From: Pollutibacter soli
GTDB lineage: Bacteria > Bacteroidota > Bacteroidia > Chitinophagales > Chitinophagaceae
NCBI GenBank assembly: GCA_029269725.1
Contig: JARJHS010000001.1
Location: 1,054,001-1,118,000, forward strand
Direction: 5' to 3'
DNA length: 64,000 nt
Of this stretch, positions 37,118-45,863 are shown in pieces. A program made the translations under genes and the position numbers. Under the pieces are notes generated by a model. It searched no databases and was not told the DNA's origin. It saw nothing but the letters and a program-made list of their open reading frames with translations. The first letter of the stretch is position 1; each line of letters starts with the position of its first letter.

Positions 37118-37145
37118 TAAAACATAAACAGGTCTTCATTACATT

Positions 37146-39404
37146 ATGATGAAGCAATTCAAATTCAACCTGATCCTTCTCGTGGCCTTTTGCTCGCAGG
37201 CAAATGATGCATTCTGCCAGGATATCAAAGGCAAGAGACCGAAAATTGGTGTGACACTCAGTGGCGGTGGCGCCAAAGGACTTGCTCATATCGGAATTTT
37301 AAAAGCGATCGATTCCGCCGGTATCAAAGTGGACTATTTAACGGGAACGAGTATGGGCAGTATTGTCGGAGCACTTTATGCGATTGGATATTCCGGAAAA
37401 CAGATTGAAGAAATGGCCGGTGACATGGATTGGAGTACTCTCCTCACCAATCAATCCAACCAGGATGAAATCATCATGGAAGAAAAAGAAGAGTATGGAA
37501 AATATGCTGTTGAAATACCTTACCGTAGCGGTAAATTCAAAATAAAAACAGGGATACTGGAGTCGGAAGAGTTATGGTTAAAATTATCGAATGTATTTTA
37601 TCCGGTTTTCGGTATCAAGGATTTCAACCAGTTTAGTATTCCATTCAAATGTATTGCCACAAATGCTGCCAATGGCCAGGCTGTTGTTTTGGACAAAGGA
37701 GAAATCGTTACGGCTGTACGATCAAGTATGGCCATACCATCTATATTTACTGCAGTTCGATTGGACAGTATGAAGCTGGTAGATGGAGGCGTAGTGCGGA
37801 ATTTTCCGGTGGAAGACGTCAAAGCAATGGGTGCTGATTTTGTTATCGGTGTGAATGTGTCCGCAGGTTTAGCCCCCACCTCCCAACTGAATAATCCGAT
37901 TGCTATCCTGATGAATGCAGTGTTTTTTAAAGCAGCAGAAGATGCAAAAAAAGAAATTCCGTTATGTGATATCTATATCCCGATGCCGGTCGAAAATTTT
38001 TCTACCGGGTCTTTCAACAGGTCGGCAGCAATCATCGATACAGGTGTTGACGTAGGAAACAGGCTATATCCGATGTTTAAGAAATTGAAAGATTCATTGG
38101 ATGCTATCTACGGATACCAACCGCCTCCGGGTCCCCGCCTTCCGGAAATAAAAGAAGTTCTGATTTCAGAAGTTGAAATTGAAGGATTGGTCAAAACAAG
38201 TAAGGAATTTTTCCTGGAGTTTATGGGTTTCGAACTTAATAAAGAGTACGGCCCTGACGATATTGGATTAATGATCAGGCGTGGCTTTGGTCACCGGTAT
38301 TATGATCGCATTACTTATGAACTGGAATCACTGCCCGACGGAAAAACAAAAATTAAATTTTTAGTTTCTGAGAATCCACTGGCCACAGCGAAGATGAGTG
38401 TTCACTTTAATAAATTCAGTGGGCTCGCATTGATCGTAAACTTTACGATTCGCAACCTTATTACTGATGCTTCGCGTTCACTGATCACTGCAAACCTCGG
38501 GGAACGACTGCGGGCTCGAGCAGAACATATGGAGTTTTTTGGAAAACATAAAAATTTTGCAACAAAACTTTCTGCTTATTATGAATTCCTGGACTTTACT
38601 TCATACCAGAATTATTCGGAAACCGGGATATACCGACAGCGATATTTTAATGTAGACTTTCATGCGATGTATTCGATGGACTATCGGTTTACCATCGGTC
38701 TTGGTTCAAGATATGAATACCTGGATTATACTCCGTCGATAAAAGCTTATATCGATGCCAAGGGAAGAACCAGGTTTTTCACATCGTACCTGATGTTCAA
38801 GTACAATACTGTTGATCGAAAAATCTATCCGCGACGAGGTATGCGCGGAGATGCTTCGGTAGAATGGGTATATGGTCAGAAAGGAAATATCGTGCTGCTG
38901 CAGAATGGTCAGGAGATTCTGAATACGGATACCATTTCGTTAGAAGACAAAAACTATCTGAGGACTAATTTTTATCTCGAAGGATACATACCTGTTGGTC
39001 AGCGTGGAACAATTACAGCGCTTGCTGAGTCAGGAATGAATTACGATTACAATTTGTTTTTTCAGAATGATTATTACATCGGCGGTCTTACCAGGCAGTT
39101 CAGAAACCAGGTGGTGTTCGCTGGCTATCCTGAAGGAGTAAATACTACATCCAGCTACGCATCACTTCAGTTGGGTTATCGTTTTCAGTTATTCAATAAC
39201 CTGTTCCTGATCTGGCGATCCAATGCCATGTTTTACGATCTGCTCGATCATCAATACCTGGATGTCAAATCCAGTTTTCTTTCCGGGCACGCACTCAGTA
39301 TAGGATATCTTTCGATTATTGGGCCGATTGAATTCAGTGTGATGTACGGGGATCAGTCAAAACAATTTCAGACCTATATCAATATTGGCTTTTCGTTTTA
39401 TTAG
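37146..39404 (+). CDS. Patatin-like phospholipase with C-terminal outer-membrane barrel
   Basis: 752 residues. A signal peptide (FNLILLVAFCSQANDAFCQ) precedes a patatin domain: oxyanion loop SGGGAKG (39-45), nucleophile GTSMGS with Ser69, and the Asp of DGG at 213. A POTRA-like section follows at about 330-410 (IKEVLISEVEIEGLVKTSKEF). The remainder is rich in alternating beta strands ending in INIGFSFY, a C-terminal Phe/Tyr as in outer-membrane barrels. This matches the PlpD-type V-d autotransporter design. It probably hydrolyses lipids at the cell surface or in the outer membrane. Confidence 0.88.
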   Translation: MMKQFKFNLILLVAFCSQANDAFCQDIKGKRPKIGVTLSGGGAKGLAHIGILKAIDSAGIKVDYLTGTSMGSIVGALYAIGYSGKQIEEMAGDMDWSTLLTNQSNQDEIIMEEKEEYGKYAVEIPYRSGKFKIKTGILESEELWLKLSNVFYPVFGIKDFNQFSIPFKCIATNAANGQAVVLDKGEIVTAVRSSMAIPSIFTAVRLDSMKLVDGGVVRNFPVEDVKAMGADFVIGVNVSAGLAPTSQLNNPIAILMNAVFFKAAEDAKKEIPLCDIYIPMPVENFSTGSFNRSAAIIDTGVDVGNRLYPMFKKLKDSLDAIYGYQPPPGPRLPEIKEVLISEVEIEGLVKTSKEFFLEFMGFELNKEYGPDDIGLMIRRGFGHRYYDRITYELESLPDGKTKIKFLVSENPLATAKMSVHFNKFSGLALIVNFTIRNLITDASRSLITANLGERLRARAEHMEFFGKHKNFATKLSAYYEFLDFTSYQNYSETGIYRQRYFNVDFHAMYSMDYRFTIGLGSRYEYLDYTPSIKAYIDAKGRTRFFTSYLMFKYNTVDRKIYPRRGMRGDASVEWVYGQKGNIVLLQNGQEILNTDTISLEDKNYLRTNFYLEGYIPVGQRGTITALAESGMNYDYNLFFQNDYYIGGLTRQFRNQVVFAGYPEGVNTTSSYASLQLGYRFQLFNNLFLIWRSNAMFYDLLDHQYLDVKSSFLSGHALSIGYLSIIGPIEFSVMYGDQSKQFQTYINIGFSFY

Positions 39405-39432
39405 ACCTACCAGTCTCTAAGACGTGTCAGGT

Positions 39433-40485
39433 TTAATCCAAGGACGCTTTTACGAAATCCGCAACAAGATATGCCGGAAGTTTTCCCATCAGCGGATCAA
39501 GTATACCCTGTTGAAGCATCATCGCTCCTTCGCAAATATGAACATACCCGGTTTTGCCATGATGCCCTGCGAAACACATATACTGTCTGGCATGCATAAC
39601 CGAAATGCCCGATGGAGAAGATGCACTGGAAGGAATGCGTTCGACTGCGTCCAGGTCCAGCTCAACACCGGTGATATTATCATCAGTAAAGCTGAACGCC
39701 TGGGCGACCGCCTGCGTGAAATTTAAACGTTCCTGCAGGAAAATATCTTCATAAAAAACATACTGCGCATTGATATTGCTGTACAAATCATCAAGCATGC
39801 TTTGCGGGTTGTAATTTTCATGCAACCCGATTACCGCATATTTACCGAGATAAGATTCCTCCATCGCATATCGGAAACCGTTACCACTATGACGCCCTTC
39901 CATGATCCGGTAGTCTGCATGCGCATCGACATTGACGGCATTTATTTTTGATTGCGGAATGTTACCCGATTTTGCCAGCGCTTTTGCTGTTCCTTTGATC
40001 AGCGGGTAGCAATTGTTGTGACCACCACCGATAGCTATCGGGATCTTTCCCGCTGCCACAATCATCTTCACAAATTCTTCCACTGATTCATCGATAATAT
40101 TCGCCACTGCGTGACGACAGGCATCTACCTTTTCTTCCTGGCTTTTGGAATTGTTATTGATCACATCGAGTACCTCACTAAAATCAAAATGCCCGGCGAG
40201 TAAAACCTCCGGGCCATTGAATTTATCCGTACTCTGGATATTTACAAAAGAAGGGAAAAACGCAGGCCATAATGTTTCAGTACCAGGAATCCCCTGATTG
40301 GCTATTACTCCAATGCATTCCGGGATTCCAAACAATACAAATTTTGCTGAAGAATTTCGTAGTTGCTCTGCGTAATTTTGATCCTGGTCAAATACCTTGA
40401 GCTTCTCGCCCAGCTTCGTTTCGTACCGTCGGAGTCGGGTATGATTGAGCAGGTCCTGCCTGTTGTAGAATTTGAAATATTTCAA
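39433..40485 (-). CDS. hutG: Formimidoylglutamase (arginase family)
   Basis: 350 residues. Manganese-binding motifs of the ureohydrolase fold are visible: GGGHNNCYPLIKG, NVDAHADYRIMEG and GVELDLDAVERIPSSAS. HARQYMCFAGHHGKTGYVHICEG completes the core. The reaction would release glutamate and formamide from N-formimidoyl-L-glutamate, the last step of histidine degradation. It lies downstream of hutI on the same strand, separated by a membrane protein gene only 24 bp upstream. HutH and HutU are not in the window. Confidence 0.85.
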   Translation of the reverse strand: MKYFKFYNRQDLLNHTRLRRYETKLGEKLKVFDQDQNYAEQLRNSSAKFVLFGIPECIGVIANQGIPGTETLWPAFFPSFVNIQSTDKFNGPEVLLAGHFDFSEVLDVINNNSKSQEEKVDACRHAVANIIDESVEEFVKMIVAAGKIPIAIGGGHNNCYPLIKGTAKALAKSGNIPQSKINAVNVDAHADYRIMEGRHSGNGFRYAMEESYLGKYAVIGLHENYNPQSMLDDLYSNINAQYVFYEDIFLQERLNFTQAVAQAFSFTDDNITGVELDLDAVERIPSSASSPSGISVMHARQYMCFAGHHGKTGYVHICEGAMMLQQGILDPLMGKLPAYLVADFVKASLD

Positions 40486-40509
40486 TGGCTTGCAATTTAG
40501 AAGATAAAT

Positions 40510-42537
40510 TTAGATATCTGTTGTTTCAATCGTTTCAGAAATTCTTTTACGGGGACGAATAAAATCCAAAGGGTTAGCCTTAAAATATTTCCATAGAATC
40601 TGGAAAAACTCAGGGTACTCATTCAGCCTTATGCCACGGGAACGCACAGCTACAAAAAAGGCAAGTGTGAAGCTTACTAAAAAGTTGAAAAAGCCAATAG
40701 CAAGAATGCCAAAAAATACTATAAGCAAATATGACTTACCAATATGATCCCATCCGACGCCGTATAATCCTATGGAAGCATTACCTGCTGAAATTGTAAT
40801 ATGACGAATATCGAATGGAATACCAAAAATTTTTACTATTGAAGATGCCATACCTAAAAAAAATCCCAGCGTGATATTACCGATAAGGCTGCCAGCGTGT
40901 GAATCCCAATATGCAGCAATACTGGCAAGCCTGTTTTTTGATAGATTGAATCGAAGTAATGGATGCTGTATAATTCGTTCGCTAAGTTTACCGAATTTCA
41001 TTTTGTTCTGTACATAGCCGGCAATGATGCCACTTAAAAACAGGAATACTCCGGTATTGCAGGCATACAACAATGAAAGGCTTTCCCATGGATGCTGAGC
41101 TTTCAGAAGCTCAAATGCTGCAGGTCCGGACGCAATTTTCTTTTTGAAAATCGCATCGAATGCCCAGGCCAGCAGGTACGTTCCCGGGAAAACTATCAGC
41201 AGATTACCGGCAAATGAAGCAATCTGACTGCGCGATACTTTTGAAATCGTTACAGCAAGATTATAAAGATTAGGTTGATGGTCAGCTTTCCGGGAATCCA
41301 TAGAAACAGCAACAGCACTTGCAGTAAAGGCGGGCTGTTTGGTTGCCAGGGTGGATTTGGTTTCCTCTATAAATATAAAACCTAAGCTATAGTTTATACT
41401 GTAAGCAAAGCCTTGCCAGAACGGAGCCATCTTGAAAAAGGCCAGCAGATTTTTGAATACTGCAACAAAGCAAATGATCAATCCTCCGCCCATCGCACTA
41501 TAAATCATCTTACGGTATTCCGCAGGCGAAGAAGTTATATAGCTGCTGCCCTTTCTGCTTTTTTGCTCTGCAATCTGGTAGGCCAGGTATCCGGTAGTTT
41601 GGGAAAGTAGTTCACGAATACTGTTTCTCCTCGTTTCATTTCTTACCACGTCTAAAAAATAATTCACTAACCGGGACATATTAAAACGCTGATCCGTGTC
41701 AATAAGATCAACGAGCAATAGCATACGTTCTATCTTTTGCTCCAGCTGGTATAAAATAAATGATTGAGCAAGGCTTGCGCCAAACTGATCGGAATTTTTT
41801 TTTATCTGATCGATTGTTTCACGACAGTATTTAAGCGCTGAGAGCAATTCTTCTGCTTTTTCATTTACTATCCATGGAGCTTCATTTTCATAACAGATTT
41901 TTAATTCCCGCAGCAGGTAAAGCTGAACCATAAAGGGGTTCGCTTTTTCATTTATGGGAAGATGGTCTGCCAGATCTTTCTCCCATCCAAGTTGTGCCAC
42001 CCGTGCAGATAAAACTTCCAGCGATACCATTACCTGCCTTACCAGGCCGGACTCAGCACCACGAAAACTCAACCCGAGTAACTCAAAAAATTTCAGCCAT
42101 GACTCACGCTCGATTTTTTCGACCCATTTGAAATCATAGCTCTTATAAAAAATAACATCGATTACATAAAGAAAATCATTCTGATTCGTGACCGGCGGGA
42201 TAAACTTATGCTTAAGTCGTCCATACAATTCTTTACCGACACTACGTGACAGCGCCATTCCACTGTCAGTCAATGTGGGCACCATATCTGCATTGACCAG
42301 ATTAATAAGTAATGCACGCCTTAGATTGGAAACAACACCTGGCTCTTCATAGAGGAGTTTCAATGTTAGCTGCATATTTGCTTCCGCATCATCAAATCTG
42401 CGAGCGCGCGGTCGGATCAATGCAATAAAATCTCTCAGGTAGGCAAGGCTGTTCGAGCGGTCCCCGGCGCGGATTTCAAGTTTATTGTCCCTGAAATGAT
42501 ATACCAGATTTGTTTTCCTTTTTGTCTGTTCAACCAT
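40510..42537 (-). CDS. Gcr-type membrane protein (annotated elsewhere as site-specific recombinase)
   Basis: 675 residues. The N-terminal 330 residues are soluble and helical. About five or six membrane helices follow (MGGGLIICFVAVFKNLLAFF, then IASFAGNLLIVFPGTYLLAWAF, GVFLFLSGIIAGYVQ, LIVFFGILAIGFFNFLVSFTLAFFVAV). The overall layout matches the family named site-specific recombinase Gcr, for which no recombinase catalytic residues are evident here. I regard that name as misleading. Lying between hutI and hutG on the same strand suggests co-expression. Function unknown. Confidence 0.75.
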   Translation of the reverse strand: MVEQTKRKTNLVYHFRDNKLEIRAGDRSNSLAYLRDFIALIRPRARRFDDAEANMQLTLKLLYEEPGVVSNLRRALLINLVNADMVPTLTDSGMALSRSVGKELYGRLKHKFIPPVTNQNDFLYVIDVIFYKSYDFKWVEKIERESWLKFFELLGLSFRGAESGLVRQVMVSLEVLSARVAQLGWEKDLADHLPINEKANPFMVQLYLLRELKICYENEAPWIVNEKAEELLSALKYCRETIDQIKKNSDQFGASLAQSFILYQLEQKIERMLLLVDLIDTDQRFNMSRLVNYFLDVVRNETRRNSIRELLSQTTGYLAYQIAEQKSRKGSSYITSSPAEYRKMIYSAMGGGLIICFVAVFKNLLAFFKMAPFWQGFAYSINYSLGFIFIEETKSTLATKQPAFTASAVAVSMDSRKADHQPNLYNLAVTISKVSRSQIASFAGNLLIVFPGTYLLAWAFDAIFKKKIASGPAAFELLKAQHPWESLSLLYACNTGVFLFLSGIIAGYVQNKMKFGKLSERIIQHPLLRFNLSKNRLASIAAYWDSHAGSLIGNITLGFFLGMASSIVKIFGIPFDIRHITISAGNASIGLYGVGWDHIGKSYLLIVFFGILAIGFFNFLVSFTLAFFVAVRSRGIRLNEYPEFFQILWKYFKANPLDFIRPRKRISETIETTDI

Positions 42538-42680
42538 AAAAAATACCTGTCACCAGCCGGGATGATTATTTCTAATCTGATTCCTGAAAGTTAATTACTA
42601 TTTAAAGAAGGATCAGTATGAAAAAGTGATGCGGACAATATCTGTATTCCCACTGATAAAGATTCAATAACAAACTATGG

Positions 42681-43925
42681 TCATACAGGTTCACCGTTAA
42701 GTATCACTCTTTCAACAAGGTTTGAACCGAAGGCATAGGGAAGGTATGCAATTGAAGGAATTGGCTTTGTAATAATCAGATTTGCCTTCTTCCCAATGGT
42801 AATTGATCCGGTAATATGCCCAAGTTCGATAGCGTGGGCACCATTAATTGTTGCTGCATTGATGGCTTCTTCCGGAAGCATTTTCATCTGGATACAGGCC
42901 ATTGATACTACCAGGTTCATATTACCGGAAGGCGCTGAGCCCGGATTGAAATCACTTGCCAGGGCTATGGCGCAGCCATGATCAATCAATTCCCTTGCAG
43001 GCTGAAACGGCATGCGCAGAAAAAATGCAGCGTTGGGTAACAGCGTGCCGATGGTGGAAGATCCGGCAAGTGTCTCGATAGCATTTTTATCCATTGTTTC
43101 CAGGTGATCGACACTGACAGCATTTAACTTAACGCCAACCTCAGTTCCACCGGAAACATTCAGCTGATTCGCATGAATTTTGGGTTTAAGTCCATAGCTG
43201 ATGCCTGCACGACAGATCAATTCCGTTTCCTCCGGCGAGAAAAAGCCCCTTTCACAAAACACATCGACATAATCAGCAAGTTTATCTTTTGCAATTACCG
43301 GCAACATTTCGTTTACGATAAGATCGATATATCCCTGGTGATTATTCCTGAATTCCTGTGGATAAGTGTGCGCGCCAAGAAAAGTAGCTTTTACAGGAAT
43401 ATTTGCTTTTTCTTTAATTCTCTTTATTACACGAAGCATTTTCAATTCCGCCTCTACCGTTAAACCATAACCGCTTTTTATTTCGATAGCGCCCGTACCC
43501 AATCGCTTCAGTTCTTCAAGTCTTTTCCAAGCTTGATTAAACAGCTCGTCCTCGCCTGCATTACGGATTTTTTCTGCTGAATTCAGTATACCTCCTCCCC
43601 TTGCTGCAATTTCGGCATAGGTCATTCCTTTAATCTTATCGATAAATTCATTCTCTCTGCTGGCTGCAAATACTAGATGTGTATGGGAGTCGCACCATGC
43701 AGGCATTACCAATCCATGATGTGCCGGGATCACCTCGTTAAAATCATTCAGGCCATACTTCACCGGCAGTTCCTTCATCGTTCCGAAATCAGCTATATGA
43801 TCATCTTCAACAACAAGAAATGCATTGTCTATGACAGGCAGATTGGCAAGTTCTGATCCACGAAGAACCGGTGAGTCCGGACGAACGCCGACAAGTTGTT
43901 TAACATCGGTAATTAATACAGCCAT
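42681..43925 (-). CDS. hutI: Imidazolonepropionase
   Basis: 414 residues, full length. Amidohydrolase metal motif DSHTHLVFAA near residue 78, then IKSGYGLTVEAELKMLRVIKR, the metal-binding KIHANQLNVSGGTEVG, and the closing SDFNPGSAPSGNMNLV. It opens the imidazolone ring to N-formimidoylglutamate in histidine breakdown. hutG lies downstream with one membrane protein gene between. Cytoplasmic. No regulator is seen beside it. Confidence 0.95.
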   Translation of the reverse strand: MAVLITDVKQLVGVRPDSPVLRGSELANLPVIDNAFLVVEDDHIADFGTMKELPVKYGLNDFNEVIPAHHGLVMPAWCDSHTHLVFAASRENEFIDKIKGMTYAEIAARGGGILNSAEKIRNAGEDELFNQAWKRLEELKRLGTGAIEIKSGYGLTVEAELKMLRVIKRIKEKANIPVKATFLGAHTYPQEFRNNHQGYIDLIVNEMLPVIAKDKLADYVDVFCERGFFSPEETELICRAGISYGLKPKIHANQLNVSGGTEVGVKLNAVSVDHLETMDKNAIETLAGSSTIGTLLPNAAFFLRMPFQPARELIDHGCAIALASDFNPGSAPSGNMNLVVSMACIQMKMLPEEAINAATINGAHAIELGHITGSITIGKKANLIITKPIPSIAYLPYAFGSNLVERVILNGEPV

Positions 43926-43952
43926 ATGATTTTTTCCTGCTTTGGAAGTAAT

Positions 43953-45329
43953 TTAAAGCTGTTCCCAAAACCAGGCAGCAAATTTTTCGAGCGAAGGATC
44001 GCGCGCTCCCATCAGCAGTACAACGCAATCATCGGTCAGATGTTCGCGGATGGCAGCAGGCAAATCTTTTCTATCAGAAACAAAATATGCATGACTGCCT
44101 TTTTCTTTCAGATCATTGATCAGGTCAGCCGCAGAAATGTCTTTTATCGCGGTACCTCCTGCATAAAAAATCTCACTCATCCAGATTTCATCCTCCCGCC
44201 TTAATACAGAAGAAATCTCATGCACAAAATCATTCCTCAGAAACTTCGTCGGTCCGTATCCGTGCGGTTGAAACCAGGCAATAACTTTTGGGGCCAAAGC
44301 CTGGCACGCAGCAATGGAACCGGCACATTTTACCGGATTGTGCGCATAATCATCGATCACCAGCACTCCATTCTTCTTTCCAAGCACCTGGTGCCTACGG
44401 TAAATGCCTTTATAGTCACTGACTGCTTCCGCTGCCGTCCCGAGGCTCACACCAATTACATTTGCCACTGCCGCTGCAGCTAACGCATTTTCCATATTGA
44501 TCTTCCCGATCGTATGAATCACAAAAGGAGTTTCGTTAATCCGGAAACGACTGCTCAATCCGTCCGGATGAAAAAAGTCAGCATTGTAGCCTGCCCTGAT
44601 ATGCGGATCAGCAGAAAAATCTCTCCCGGCATCTACACCCAGTGATGCAGCCAACGGATGGGACCGGTTAACAATAAACTGTGCACTGTTGTTTTTAAAA
44701 ATGCCAAACACCTTCATCAGTTCATCCAGGTCTTTATGATCTTTATCGACATTGAGCAGCACCCCGATGGCAGGTTTATACTGCACAATTGAACCGTCAC
44801 TTTCGTCAGCTTCTATCACCAACCATTCTCCTTTACCGACTGCAGCATTTCCTATTTTGCCCTGCTCGATTAGCGAAATCAACCCGGCACCGCTGATGAT
44901 GCCTGGTTGCAGCCCCGCATGAAGTAAAATATCATACAGCATGCCCGCCGTCGTACTCTTTCCTGAGGTTCCGCCAATAGCAATTGTTTTCTTCGTTTCG
45001 GCTATCCGTGCCAGCAATTCGCTCCTTTTCAGAATCGGAATGTTGAGTTCACGTGTTTTAATGACTTCCGGAACCGTCTCCTCAATCGCAGTGGATACGA
45101 CTACAAGATCAGTATCCGCAGTTATTCCGTCTCCATTCTGTTCGAAACATCTGATACCTTCTGCTTCCAGTTTATCTCTTGTTTCGTTAAACACGCCCGG
45201 CTGAAAATAACGATCAGAACCACTGACGATTTTACCGCTTCCATGCAGGTATTGTGCTATCGCACTCATTCCCGTACCCGCGATACCGATAAAAAATATC
45301 TTCTGAAAAGGCAATGGATTATCAGGCAT
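43953..45329 (-). CDS. Mur ligase family protein, MurC/Mpl-like
   Basis: 458 residues from the ATG at 45329; a further upstream start gives a non-conserved extension. The UDP-sugar-binding start is FFIGIAGTGMSAIA. The ATP loop reads GGTSGKSTT rather than the usual GTHGKTTT, and further marks are EADESDGS and VIDDYAHNP. A second-domain QPHGYGPTKF replaces the typical QPHRYTRT. These changes, and isolation from a cell-wall gene cluster, suggest a paralog rather than the housekeeping MurC, possibly acting on recycled peptides (Mpl-like). Substrate is inference. Confidence 0.8.
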   Translation of the reverse strand: MPDNPLPFQKIFFIGIAGTGMSAIAQYLHGSGKIVSGSDRYFQPGVFNETRDKLEAEGIRCFEQNGDGITADTDLVVVSTAIEETVPEVIKTRELNIPILKRSELLARIAETKKTIAIGGTSGKSTTAGMLYDILLHAGLQPGIISGAGLISLIEQGKIGNAAVGKGEWLVIEADESDGSIVQYKPAIGVLLNVDKDHKDLDELMKVFGIFKNNSAQFIVNRSHPLAASLGVDAGRDFSADPHIRAGYNADFFHPDGLSSRFRINETPFVIHTIGKINMENALAAAAVANVIGVSLGTAAEAVSDYKGIYRRHQVLGKKNGVLVIDDYAHNPVKCAGSIAACQALAPKVIAWFQPHGYGPTKFLRNDFVHEISSVLRREDEIWMSEIFYAGGTAIKDISAADLINDLKEKGSHAYFVSDRKDLPAAIREHLTDDCVVLLMGARDPSLEKFAAWFWEQL

Positions 45330-45386
45330 AAGCAGCCAAAGATAGTGAGAAGTAAGAAGTATGGAGTAGGAAGGGAACAGCCACAT

Positions 45387-45800
45387 AGTAAGCCGGCAGA
45401 AGGCAAAAGGAACAGATAATACGGGTTATTTCTTCCGGCATTTAGTATTCTGTATTCCCTTCAGGCAACAGATAACGGATTCACAATTGTTCGTTTCAAA
45501 CTTGTAAGTAGAAGTTGAGGAACAATTGAAATTATTGAAACACCTGAATTCAATACTTCTGTTTCGAAATTTTCCATCGGACCAGTTGGATTGCAAGGCC
45601 TGGGGCCTTTTAAGAACAATGGACCGCAACCTTTTCAAACTATCAGCTGGCTGGTCCTTTTGCCTTTTGCCTGGCTGTTCAAACTATGAACTATGAACAA
45701 TCAACTATGAACTGGCTGTTCACAAGCATCATTTTAACTCTTTCAGCCAACCCTGACACTTTCATTACATCAAATCTGTTAAAACCATTACCCGCATGAA
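45387..45800. other. Gene-free stretch with repeated AACTATGAAC words
   Basis: About 400 bp with no supported gene. It has a run of GAACTATGAACAATCAACTA words near 45687-45715 and recurring CTGGCTGTTC. A 70-codon frame on the minus strand (45426-45638) lacks any recognisable feature and is not called. Confidence 0.45.
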
Positions 45801-45817
45801 TATGCTGCAACCGAAGC

Positions 45818-45848
45818 TTGCCCAAATCATACATTACATATAATTTTA
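45818..45848 (+). promoter_or_regulatory. Candidate Bacteroidota-type promoter of the M61 peptidase gene
   Basis: TTG at 45818-45820 and TAATTTTA at 45841-45848 are separated by 20 bp, close to the -33 TTG / -7 TAnnTTTG pattern. The start codon lies 15 bp past the -7 box. Single-site matches of this kind are common in AT-rich DNA, so support is modest. Confidence 0.35.
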
Positions 45849-45863
45849 TCCATCGACCGGTTT

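Noticed and set aside
40510-42537. Site-specific recombinase name for the membrane protein
   Set aside because: No recombinase catalytic residues; several membrane helices argue against it.
45426-45638. 70-codon minus-strand frame
   Set aside because: Cys/Asn-rich composition without motif, in a spacer with repeat words.
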